In this document: piece after piece, positions 49,915 to 57,956 of the stretch
Position numbering within the stretch: the stretch's first letter is position 1
Layout: each line of letters opens with the position of its first letter
Assembly (NCBI GenBank): GCA_963708715.1
Contig: CAVPSU010000001.1
Coordinates: forward strand, 1,054,001-1,118,000
DNA length: 64,000 nt
Source: DAIOEK01 sp963708715
Lineage (GTDB): Bacteria; Chloroflexota; Anaerolineae; Anaerolineales; Anaerolineaceae
Direction of reading: 5' to 3'
Translations under genes and position numbers: made by a program
The notes under the pieces: generated by a model
Seen by the model: only the letters and a program-made list of their open reading frames with translations
Told to the model about the DNA's origin: nothing
The model's database searches: none

Positions 49915-51486
49915 ATGAAAACAGATTCACAGACAATTCTGGCAATTGATAACGGGACACAGAGCGTTCGGGCATTATTGTTTGACCTCCGCGGGAATTT
50001 ACTCGCCAAGAGCAGGGTTGCAATTCCACCCTATGAAAGTGAGCAGCCTGGTTGGGCAGAATTGGAACCAGCCCAATTCTGGCAGACCGTTTGCCTGGCT
50101 TGCAGGCAACTTTGGGAAATGCCGGGAGTGGTTAAGGAAGCCATCGCAGGTGTGGCAGTTACCACCCAACGTTCCACCGTGATCAATCTCGATAAAGATG
50201 GCAAGCCGCTTCGACCTGCCATTATCTGGATGGATAATCGCAGATCCTTTGGTCTAAAAAAAGTGTCAGGAATGTGGGGCGCTTTATTCGCACTCTCAGG
50301 CATGTCCGAAACCGTTGCCTATTTACAGGCAGAAGCTGAATGCAATTGGATTCGTACCCATCAACCGGAGATCTGGGCGAAGACGGATAAATATATGCTC
50401 CTGTCAGGATATCTGACCTACCAGCTTACCGGACGGTTGGCGGATTCGGTGGGATGCCAGGTGGGGTTCATCCCATTTGATTATAAAAAATTGGATTGGG
50501 CAGGTAAAACCGATTGGAAATGGCAGGCTGTGCCCATGGATCCTGGCATCCTACCCGAATTGGTGCCACCGACTCAAACGCTTGGGAGAATATCTCACCA
50601 GGCTGCTTTGGATACTGGAATCCCGGAAGGGCTCCCCCTCATCGCTGCTGCGGCGGATAAAGCCTGCGAGGTGATAGGGTCAGGGTGCCTCGATCCCTGG
50701 AACGCCTGTATCAGTTATGGTACATCCGCAACCATCAACACAACTCACCGAAAATATACCGAGGTCATCCCGCTTATTCCGCCATATCCAGCCGCGGTAC
50801 CCAATGCCTACAGCCTGGAAATTCAGGTATATCGCGGGTATTGGATGGTCAGTTGGTTCAAACAGGAATTCGGCGCTTTGGAACAGCGGATCGCGACTGA
50901 ACGAGGTGTGGAAGCGGAAGCAATATTCGAAGAAAACGTTCGGGAAATTCCCCCTGGGTCGCTGGGATTGGTGTTGCAACCCTATTGGTCTCCAGGGCTC
51001 AAAATACCGGGACCGGAAGCCAAGGGAGCGGTGATCGGGTTCGGTGACGTCCATCAGCGGGCTCATTTATATCGCGCCATCCAGGAAGGATTGGCGTATG
51101 CCCTGAGAGATGGTATGGAAAAAACGGAGAAACGATCCGGGGTGAAAATCAGGGAAATACGGGTTGCCGGGGGAGGAAGTCAGAGCAATGTGGCGATGCA
51201 ATTGACAGCGGATATTTTTGGTCTGCCGGCATCCAAACCGCATGTATATGAAGCCTCAGGTCTGGGCGCTGCCATAGATGCGGCAGTCGGATTGGGCTTG
51301 CACACTGACTTCAATTCAGCCGTGAAGGAAATGACCCGTATCGGACAGGTTTTTGAGCCGGTTCCGGCATCGCACGAAATTTATGATGCGCTCTACAAAA
51401 AAGTGTATTCGAGAATGTATAAACAGTTGAAACCGCTATACGAGGATATTCGAAAAATCACAGGATATCCGCCCGGGTATGATTAA
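49915..51486 (+). CDS. FGGY-family carbohydrate/glycerol kinase-like protein
   Basis: 523 residues. The phosphate-1 motif is LAIDNGTQSVRALLFDL; GVAVTTQRSTVINLDKDGKP and IIWMDNRRSFGL follow in the first domain. The C-terminal half has YGTSATINTT, QEGLAYALRDGMEKTE and RVAGGGSQSNVAMQLTADIF (the FGGY signature 2). It phosphorylates a polyol or sugar using ATP. With GlpD and the AGPS-like oxidase, glycerol or dihydroxyacetone is a reasonable but unproven substrate. It is convergent with the six-gene operon. Confidence 0.87.
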   Translation: MKTDSQTILAIDNGTQSVRALLFDLRGNLLAKSRVAIPPYESEQPGWAELEPAQFWQTVCLACRQLWEMPGVVKEAIAGVAVTTQRSTVINLDKDGKPLRPAIIWMDNRRSFGLKKVSGMWGALFALSGMSETVAYLQAEAECNWIRTHQPEIWAKTDKYMLLSGYLTYQLTGRLADSVGCQVGFIPFDYKKLDWAGKTDWKWQAVPMDPGILPELVPPTQTLGRISHQAALDTGIPEGLPLIAAAADKACEVIGSGCLDPWNACISYGTSATINTTHRKYTEVIPLIPPYPAAVPNAYSLEIQVYRGYWMVSWFKQEFGALEQRIATERGVEAEAIFEENVREIPPGSLGLVLQPYWSPGLKIPGPEAKGAVIGFGDVHQRAHLYRAIQEGLAYALRDGMEKTEKRSGVKIREIRVAGGGSQSNVAMQLTADIFGLPASKPHVYEASGLGAAIDAAVGLGLHTDFNSAVKEMTRIGQVFEPVPASHEIYDALYKKVYSRMYKQLKPLYEDIRKITGYPPGYD

Positions 51487-53238
51487 TTATCCGCCTAAGA
51501 TTGTTAGCCATTGATGGAGTAGTTCCTGGCGGGAGAGGATCTCACCGGGCGTTCGGATGGGTCTGCCACGAGCATCGATTACGATCCCCAATGCGCCTGC
51601 CGTCACCTTGAATCCGCCTGTCTGGCCGCTTGATAATCCGGATTGATCCATTTCGGGGGTATCAATAAACAAGTGAGCCGTCTCGCCTTGTGATAAGGGA
51701 ATGACAGTCAGGGATCCCTGCTGCACTTCCATATCGATCTCCTGCTGATCCTCCGTCATGATATGGATATTCATGATCATTGATCCGGGTCGTTTTTTAC
51801 TGACCGGGGCGAGGACAGTGCATAAATTCAATAAAGCACCTGTCTCCAGTACTTCAACTGGAAGATTGGGTAATAATTGTCCCGCGGCTCCTAATACAGG
51901 GAGAAGATGGTTTTGATCGAGTACTATAGTAGTTAGACCGACTGGTTGCAGTCCATCCAGGATCATCAACAAACTTTGAGCCAATGATGGTGTAGCTGTC
52001 AAGGTTGTGCCGCTTACAATGATCGGCTCAAATCCTGGTTGCAAACCGTTCCGAAAATTCAAATTCATACCCGGGTAGGATTGTGAAAATTGGCTGACGG
52101 CGTTGCTTAATCGATAACGTGCCAGGGCATATTCGATCGAGAGATCTTCCTGGGTGGTCGGTATACTAGCAGGGTAGACTGCTTTGTTGATCAGGTAATC
52201 ACGGAGATAGTCTTCACTCAGATTGTAACCAATCCAGGGAAGCATCTCCTGGATCGGAATTTGGTACATTGCTTCCAGAAAGCTCATTCTATCCTGACCC
52301 GGTTGAGTGACGCGCATTTGCAGTTTTCCTGCTTTGCCGATGGCTACCGTTGTCATCATCGAACCCATATCTATCCCGAAGACACCCCTCTGGCTGTGAT
52401 ACACCTTGCCGAGGAACCGAATCATTCTTCCAAATGAAGCAGCGGTCGGAAGCAATCTGGAACCTACCAAATTGTTGAGATCATTGGCTCCTACCAATTG
52501 TCTAAACCGGAACCGATTTACCATATTCGTCAGCATGCCCTGTGCTGGATCGAGGATCTCAACCTCTGGCTGCGGGCGAATATTGGGGGCAATGCTGACA
52601 GTCACGCTTCCTTCCAGGATTCCCTTAACATCACCCCGGATCGATTTATTTCCTGCAAACAGAATTTCAGGTCGTTTTTCTGGAGGGATCAAACTACAAC
52701 TAATGCCAAGCGTAGTTAGTACTCTCCTGAGGGAATGACTGGCACCTTCATCCGACCCTCCAGACAGAATAATGGCATCTGGCAAGATCTTCAAAATAGA
52801 ATCGATCTGCTCGTCCATTTTGCGAGCATCATTGATACTTACCTGATCCAAAACCCGCGTGTAACTGGTTTTAGCCAGATGTTCCGCGCTCACCAGGGAA
52901 ACATCACCCAACAAACCGGCACATACAACTTTCATGTTTGGTCCGGCAGATATGGTTGCGGTGATCGCATCGACTCCTTGACCCCCTGGTAACATGGGCA
53001 AAATAAAACGCCCATCTGGACCAAGGATCTGGTGACCGGTTATTTCTTCCAGGTGATGAATGGATTCGACGATTCCCTCACCAATATCATGCGATGGGTA
53101 TTCCGCAGTTGTACGCGCGACTCCTTGAGCGATAAACCGAAAACTATCTCCGGCTATCTCAAAGAGATAGGTCCGTGTATGAACGGTTCCTATATCTACT
53201 GCGAGTAATGAGTCAATATCAGGCGGTTTTGAAGTCAT
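51487..53238 (-). CDS. MutL/GlmL-like ASKHA ATPase without a mutase partner
   Basis: 583 residues. LLAVDIGTVHTRTYLFEIAG is the phosphate-1 motif. AITATISAGPNMKVVCAGLL and ILSGGSDEGASHSLRR follow; RGVFGIDMGSMMTTVAIG repeats the phosphate motif in the second half. This is the layout of MutL, the protein encoded between glutamate mutase subunits and thought to be a reactivase/chaperone. No glutamate mutase or other B12 enzyme gene is in the window. It is instead the last gene of an operon of membrane and zinc-ribbon proteins, so its client is unknown. It starts ten bases after the previous stop. Confidence 0.8.
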   Translation of the reverse strand: MTSKPPDIDSLLAVDIGTVHTRTYLFEIAGDSFRFIAQGVARTTAEYPSHDIGEGIVESIHHLEEITGHQILGPDGRFILPMLPGGQGVDAITATISAGPNMKVVCAGLLGDVSLVSAEHLAKTSYTRVLDQVSINDARKMDEQIDSILKILPDAIILSGGSDEGASHSLRRVLTTLGISCSLIPPEKRPEILFAGNKSIRGDVKGILEGSVTVSIAPNIRPQPEVEILDPAQGMLTNMVNRFRFRQLVGANDLNNLVGSRLLPTAASFGRMIRFLGKVYHSQRGVFGIDMGSMMTTVAIGKAGKLQMRVTQPGQDRMSFLEAMYQIPIQEMLPWIGYNLSEDYLRDYLINKAVYPASIPTTQEDLSIEYALARYRLSNAVSQFSQSYPGMNLNFRNGLQPGFEPIIVSGTTLTATPSLAQSLLMILDGLQPVGLTTIVLDQNHLLPVLGAAGQLLPNLPVEVLETGALLNLCTVLAPVSKKRPGSMIMNIHIMTEDQQEIDMEVQQGSLTVIPLSQGETAHLFIDTPEMDQSGLSSGQTGGFKVTAGALGIVIDARGRPIRTPGEILSRQELLHQWLTILGG

Positions 53239-53248
53239 GATTGATCAT

Positions 53249-53914
53249 CTATAAGAGGTTGTGAATCAGATTCCAAAATGTAATCAGCCGTTCAGATAGG
53301 GCAGTGATGGCTGTAACATACACTCCCGCAAATATCGCCCCGAGTGTTATCAAAATAAAAATTTGTCCCAGTCGGGCACTCCATTCAATCCAGGCCGGGC
53401 GCTTCAGCGGTTTACCAATTTCAAACCTTGTCCCAAAATAAAAATAGAGCAGTGTCGTTATTGCAGCGATCAAGATGAGGGCGCCTTCAAGTTTTTCACC
53501 AACCGAATATTCTTTTCCGAATGGGGCTACTGCCGCGATCGCCTGAGGAGTCAGCGTGCCCAGGACAACACCGCCCACAGTTAATGCGGCGCCAGTGCCA
53601 AGAAGATAAGCGGATGGGATGTTACCAAATCGTCCCATGGCAGGAGAGACTTTGAATAAGAGCAGGATCGAGAGCCCGAGTGGTATCAACGCCATCAACT
53701 TTTGTGTGCTGGATCCGGTTAGGAAGGGCAAAACCAATCTCGGATACAAAACCTGATACAGGATAACCACCGAGACTACCCCTGCGGATACCCCGATGAA
53801 CAAGTGGATGGCGAAACGAAATAACGGATTATCCCCGATCAGATAGCTGAAGACTAATATGGACAGGAGAAACCCGATGATTCCCCAGATAAGCTCGCTG
53901 ATAGGCAGGTTCAT
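53249..53914 (-). CDS. Membrane protein of the MutL-like operon (221 residues)
   Basis: The start is the ATG at 53914 (MNLPISELIWGIIGFLLSIL), overlapping the zinc-ribbon gene stop as ATGA. The open frame extends far upstream, but that extension is antisense-like low-quality sequence within the neighbouring gene. Six to seven spans are predicted. VVILYQVLYPRLVLPFLTGS and FGNIPSAYLLGTGAALTVGG are notable. No transporter or enzyme motif is visible. Confidence 0.78.
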   Translation of the reverse strand: MNLPISELIWGIIGFLLSILVFSYLIGDNPLFRFAIHLFIGVSAGVVSVVILYQVLYPRLVLPFLTGSSTQKLMALIPLGLSILLLFKVSPAMGRFGNIPSAYLLGTGAALTVGGVVLGTLTPQAIAAVAPFGKEYSVGEKLEGALILIAAITTLLYFYFGTRFEIGKPLKRPAWIEWSARLGQIFILITLGAIFAGVYVTAITALSERLITFWNLIHNLL

Positions 53915-56052
53915 GGGACTTTTTTTCTCCGGGCTTGCAAGATCAACTGTCCGGTAAAATTCAGGACGCCACCAATCACAATCAAAATTAGCGCTGCCAG
54001 CAATCCGGTATGATATGCATTCCATTGACTCCAGGCAAGTCCGGGTTGTTGGAATATTCTCTCGTACAGCGATCCTCCATATTCGCCGGCTGCCAATCCT
54101 TTCAATTGCCCGGATCGAACGTATGGTCTCAACATGGGAACAGCTTGCGCGCTGACCACAGCCCATAAAGCAGGTACGCCCTCTTTTTGCGTGATTTGTT
54201 CCAACCATGACCTTACAGTGTCAGGTTGGTCTGACATGATCAAAAGCGCTTTGAATTCGGATAAATTTGACAATCCCGATATTCCAGGAAGATCCGTTGT
54301 CGGTTTAAGGTCTTGTGTCAGTGGAATTGCCCTCGCCAGACCAGAATTCAACGCCTGGATACCAGCCTGACCACCCGGAAGGTAGCCGACCAGATGGAAT
54401 TTTTCTCCTGATAAATACGGTTCGTGACTGGTCTGCGGAAATAGACCGATATTATCGATCATCTTCTGGGCCAGGGCTACCCCTGCCGGATTTGTTGAAA
54501 CCACATAAATTTCCGCCTGTTTTACCATCAAGTGATTCATCACCGGGCTCGCAACTGCTTCGATCTCCCCCGCATAAGCAGGTTCATAATCGATGGCAAC
54601 CAGAATCTTGTCACCTGGTTGCAGGGACACGATCGATTGGAACAGTTGGATCGTTTCACGCGGCATGGACGTTGGAAGATAAACGGGTTTGGATGAGCCC
54701 ACCACCGATGTCAACATGACAAAGAAAAGCAAGCCCATAATGATCCATCGGACAGTTCCAGCTGCACGGGTCCTTCGATAACCCGGTACTTTGACCTCAG
54801 TAGTTTCAGCGGTCAGGATCTCCTGGAATGCCTGGACATGCTCTTCCCGTTTTTGCCGGTTCTCCAGACCAACATGGTAATCCACCGTTTTCGTATAGGA
54901 TGGAATGGCTGTTTCACCGGGTAATATACCTCGAATACCCGCAAGCGGACCGCTATTTTCCAGATTTTTATCAGCCTCAATGGCAGCCGATTTCATCGGT
55001 GGGGTGATTTCCGTTGGGCGCATCGCCTGTACCCAACCTGGTAGAGCGCCTGGTTGAACCGAGCTGATATCCCCGCTCTCGTTGTGAACAGCATCCACAG
55101 CAGACATAGCGGTAGCTTCCGCTTCATTTTCACCCAATATAGCTGTCAACCAATTGGGAATTTCCCGTCCGGAAATCTTCTCCCTGGGTTCATCCTTCAT
55201 CTTCAGTAATTCTTCTTCAGGCGGGAGAATATCTTCAGATAATTGATAGGAATCCATCTGTGGGATGCTATTTCGTAATTGCTCGGGAATCGGATGCTCT
55301 GGTTCTTCCTGTACAGATTCAGGGTAAGACTCGGTAGAATCCACAACAGGTTCGCCGCGTAGGTCGTCAAATAATACAGGTTGACGGGGTTCGTCCAGAG
55401 AAGATTCCGCCAGGGATTCGGCGGCGGGTTCTTCAACAAATGGGGGAGGTGGTTTGACCGATTCTTCCTCCGGCGATGGTTCTGCCCAGGCTGGTAATCC
55501 TTCATCCGGTGTACGTAATTCTTCGGTCTGCTTGCGTAGTTTATTCAGCCAATCTTCGCCCGAATCGGTATGAACTTCATCAGATTGAGGTGTTTCTTCG
55601 ATTATTTTATTCCGGATGGAAGCTAACCATTCCGGAGTTCCGACTTCAGGAACTGATTTGATCTCTTCATCCAATGGAGAAGAGCTGGATTGAGGTGTGG
55701 ATGTTGGCAAACGGCGAAGCCATTCTTCCCCCTCAGTGTGCGCCTCTGGTTTATCCTCTTTCGGAGGTATGGGTCCAAAACGATTAAAGAAGTCATCGCC
55801 AAGTTTATGGGCGTCCTGTTCTTTTTTCTTACGCAGCAATTCCAACCATTCAGGCGATTCGCTATCAGGAGTTCCATTAGCAGCATCGTCTTTTGGATGA
55901 GAGAGATCGACGGGTTCTATATTCTCCGGTTGTGGAGTTTCCATCGGAGGAATTTGGGGAGCCTGATAAATGACAAGAGGAGAATCACAAAATTGGCATA
56001 TATATGCCTCATCTGGATTATTCCTTCCGCATTTCGGGCACCTCACGGTCAT
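53911..56052 (-). CDS. Zinc-ribbon, disordered-linker, two-span membrane protein (713 residues)
   Basis: A zinc ribbon opens the protein (Cys5, Cys8, Cys19, Cys22 in CPKC...CQFC). Then about 350 residues are acidic, Pro/Glu/Ser-rich and probably disordered; short repeats of the type EWLxxLRKK, GTPEWLASIRNK, EDWLNKLRK and IPNWLTAILGE recur within it and may be binding peptides. A membrane span is near residue 440 and an extracytoplasmic or lumenal domain (~455-680) follows, containing AIDYEPAYAGEIEAVASPVM and LVGYLPGGQAGIQAL. The last span precedes the basic tail RRKKVP. No family is recognised. It overlaps the neighbour start downstream. Confidence 0.78.
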   Translation of the reverse strand: MTVRCPKCGRNNPDEAYICQFCDSPLVIYQAPQIPPMETPQPENIEPVDLSHPKDDAANGTPDSESPEWLELLRKKKEQDAHKLGDDFFNRFGPIPPKEDKPEAHTEGEEWLRRLPTSTPQSSSSPLDEEIKSVPEVGTPEWLASIRNKIIEETPQSDEVHTDSGEDWLNKLRKQTEELRTPDEGLPAWAEPSPEEESVKPPPPFVEEPAAESLAESSLDEPRQPVLFDDLRGEPVVDSTESYPESVQEEPEHPIPEQLRNSIPQMDSYQLSEDILPPEEELLKMKDEPREKISGREIPNWLTAILGENEAEATAMSAVDAVHNESGDISSVQPGALPGWVQAMRPTEITPPMKSAAIEADKNLENSGPLAGIRGILPGETAIPSYTKTVDYHVGLENRQKREEHVQAFQEILTAETTEVKVPGYRRTRAAGTVRWIIMGLLFFVMLTSVVGSSKPVYLPTSMPRETIQLFQSIVSLQPGDKILVAIDYEPAYAGEIEAVASPVMNHLMVKQAEIYVVSTNPAGVALAQKMIDNIGLFPQTSHEPYLSGEKFHLVGYLPGGQAGIQALNSGLARAIPLTQDLKPTTDLPGISGLSNLSEFKALLIMSDQPDTVRSWLEQITQKEGVPALWAVVSAQAVPMLRPYVRSGQLKGLAAGEYGGSLYERIFQQPGLAWSQWNAYHTGLLAALILIVIGGVLNFTGQLILQARRKKVP

Positions 56053-56053
56053 C

Positions 56054-56668
56054 TCATTTCCCCGATGGGATATCCTTTCCGATCACAACACGCAATCCTG
56101 CGGTCAATGCTCCCAAACCAATCCCCAGCAACATACCCCTTGCTCCGCCGATTTGCAGAGTATTTAGGAATGTGAGTATAGGTTGGATTCCTTTATTCGC
56201 TTGAAATGGGATGAACCCTGTGGCCGCCCAAATGAAGATCAAAACAGCCGCAATAAACAAAATGGATGCTCTGTTCATACCGGGTCGAATTGCCCGAACC
56301 AAAGCGGCAGCAAGCGTAATGCTCAATAATGCCAATAAGCTGGCTTCAATTGGAAATTGGATGGAGTTCACAAGACGAAGAAAAATAGGATGAGAGGGTT
56401 TGAACACCAGACCAAAAATCAATGTCCCGGCAAAGGCAACGATCAGGATAACACTGTTAAACCAATCCGGTTTTTCATCACGGACTCGAACACTATGCAC
56501 GGAAAGCAGGTTTACAACACCAACGATCGTTGCAATCCCAGCCAACGTAATGGCGATATCTATGATCAGGTAGCGTACTTGCTGGAGAGGACTGAGTGGA
56601 AGAAAATATCCCGCCAGTACAATGAATCCAACCAGGATCACAACAATCCAGGAAAGCGTCGCTTTCAC
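56054..56668 (-). CDS. Membrane protein of the MutL-like operon (204 residues)
   Basis: Five or six spans with short loops, ending VVIGKDIPSGK. One base separates its stop from the zinc-ribbon gene start, and it overlaps the upstream gene by four bases. It has some similarity in layout, but not recognisable sequence, to the 221-residue membrane protein. The function is unknown. Confidence 0.75.
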   Translation of the reverse strand: MKATLSWIVVILVGFIVLAGYFLPLSPLQQVRYLIIDIAITLAGIATIVGVVNLLSVHSVRVRDEKPDWFNSVILIVAFAGTLIFGLVFKPSHPIFLRLVNSIQFPIEASLLALLSITLAAALVRAIRPGMNRASILFIAAVLIFIWAATGFIPFQANKGIQPILTFLNTLQIGGARGMLLGIGLGALTAGLRVVIGKDIPSGK

Positions 56669-57408
56669 AATACCCCCGCCAACTTTAAAATCGCTCCGAC
56701 AACCAACCCCAAAACAAGCAGGACTCGTAATGCATCCTGTGTCTTTAAACTTGAGGTATGCGACAACGAAGCATGTGTGTATGCCCCGGCAGCGAAATAC
56801 TCCTCGCCTATCAATGGAGCGCGGGTCGTGACAAAAAGCATGGCTTGCGCAGAAAGGTCATCTGTACCGCTGATCGTATGTGAGCGGCTTCGTTCCGCCA
56901 TATCTGCCAGCAAGGCAGCTTCCGCCCCGTAATGACCAGTAATCAACATGACAGCCTGTCTTTCGTCGCGTTGGGCTAGCATGGCACCAGCTATATAAGA
57001 AAATGGGGTAACACCGGTCACCTGCGACCCTGAGATGCCATATCCTTCCGGCAGGTGAGAGCGCAGATAGGCTGACTCCAATGTTTCCTGGCTCAATATA
57101 TTCACCAAACCATCACCACTGGTAGCCAATGGCGGGATATCACCATTCAGTGATTGTTTGGTTATGTACTTCAATAGATTTAAAGCGACAAGCGATCCGG
57201 CAAAATGAGGGGAGAATAAACCACCTCGCCCAAGAGAAATATGGATTCCCTTTCCCCCTTCCACAACCAGGTTTATGGATTTTTGTAAGCTCTCGAGGGA
57301 AGGGATTTGCCGGAAATTAATTCTGACCCGTTTGCGATCGAGAATGGAAAAGAACCCCATTAATACCAGAGTCAGGATGACCACGAAAAGACCGATGATC
57401 GTATCCAT
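56665..57408 (-). CDS. DUF6754-like protein with N- and C-terminal membrane spans
   Basis: 247 residues. The N-terminal span (~4-22) is followed by SILDRKRVRINFRQIPSLES and GGKGIHISLGRGGLFSPHFA, then LATSGDGLVNILSQETLESA. VTGVTPFSYIAGAMLAQRD and MLITGHYGAEAALLADMAER come later. A C-terminal span (VLLVLGLVVGAILKLAGVL) ends the protein. I associate this arrangement with DUF6754, from memory only. The start overlaps the upstream stop (TAATG). The family has no known activity. Confidence 0.75.
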   Translation of the reverse strand: MDTIIGLFVVILTLVLMGFFSILDRKRVRINFRQIPSLESLQKSINLVVEGGKGIHISLGRGGLFSPHFAGSLVALNLLKYITKQSLNGDIPPLATSGDGLVNILSQETLESAYLRSHLPEGYGISGSQVTGVTPFSYIAGAMLAQRDERQAVMLITGHYGAEAALLADMAERSRSHTISGTDDLSAQAMLFVTTRAPLIGEEYFAAGAYTHASLSHTSSLKTQDALRVLLVLGLVVGAILKLAGVL

Positions 57409-57662
57409 TATCCTGAAGGGTCCTCTCTAATTGCCTTGATAAAAGCCTGGTATTCCTGTCGATCCTCCAAGAGTCTGATCAGATCATCCCAGTGTGCTGC
57501 CGGAAAAATAGTAGAAAGTAATGGCTGACTGATCATCACGAACTGAGCACCAAGGAGTGTAATCGGAGTGACAGCCTCTAAAAGCGCAGCAGATAAATCT
57601 GTCACCCCTGAGTTGCGCAGTGTTTCCACCCAATTCTGCCTGAACGCCTTACTGGTACTCAT
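57408..57662 (-). CDS. Small soluble protein, first gene of the six-gene operon (84 residues)
   Basis: Unrecognised. It has predicted helices; LLEAVTPITLLGAQFVMISQ is moderately hydrophobic, followed by LIRLLEDRQEYQAFIKAIRE. AAAAGGATC-type sequence precedes the ATG. It is translationally coupled to the DUF6754-like gene by TAATG. It is the lead gene after the promoter and palindrome described next. Confidence 0.7.
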   Translation of the reverse strand: MSTSKAFRQNWVETLRNSGVTDLSAALLEAVTPITLLGAQFVMISQPLLSTIFPAAHWDDLIRLLEDRQEYQAFIKAIREDPSG

Positions 57663-57674
57663 GCGATGATCCTT

Positions 57675-57720
57675 TTAAGATGAATCCAAAACAGACCAGC
57701 ATGCTGGCTGGGCATCTTAA
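57675..57720 (-). promoter_or_regulatory. Nested palindrome in the leader of the six-gene operon
   Basis: TTAAGATG (57675-57682) pairs with CATCTTAA (57713-57720), and in the centre CCAGCATGCTGG (57696-57707) is a perfect 12-bp palindrome. It begins at the predicted transcription start and ends just before the first gene's ribosome binding site. It could be an operator or an RNA stem controlling translation. Confidence 0.5.
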
Positions 57721-57725
57721 TATAG

Positions 57726-57754
57726 ATTGTATATGATGCAGATTCTCAAGTCAA
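57726..57754 (-). promoter_or_regulatory. Sigma70-type promoter of the six-gene operon
   Basis: On the minus strand TTGACT (57754-57749), a 17-base spacer and TACAAT (57731-57726). The distance is ideal and both hexamers are within one or two bases of consensus. Confidence 0.65.
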
Positions 57755-57956
57755 GCGCACGCTTTTTTATCTTTCTGAAATACTGTTTATCCATACTGTA
57801 ATATCAATATCAGGCAGCTTCTGGTTAAAAATAATGCTTTAAAAGATTCGGTAAATGGAATCCTGTGGCATGAAGCCAGTCAATAGTAGGATAATCACTT
57901 TCCGATTTAGGATTCCAGTATGATAATAAGTCATCTGTCTTGGATAATTTGGGCTT

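Noticed and set aside
53915..54208. N-terminal extension of the 221-residue membrane protein
   Set aside because: It lies within the zinc-ribbon gene in another frame; the ATGA start at 53914 is the better one and begins a membrane span.
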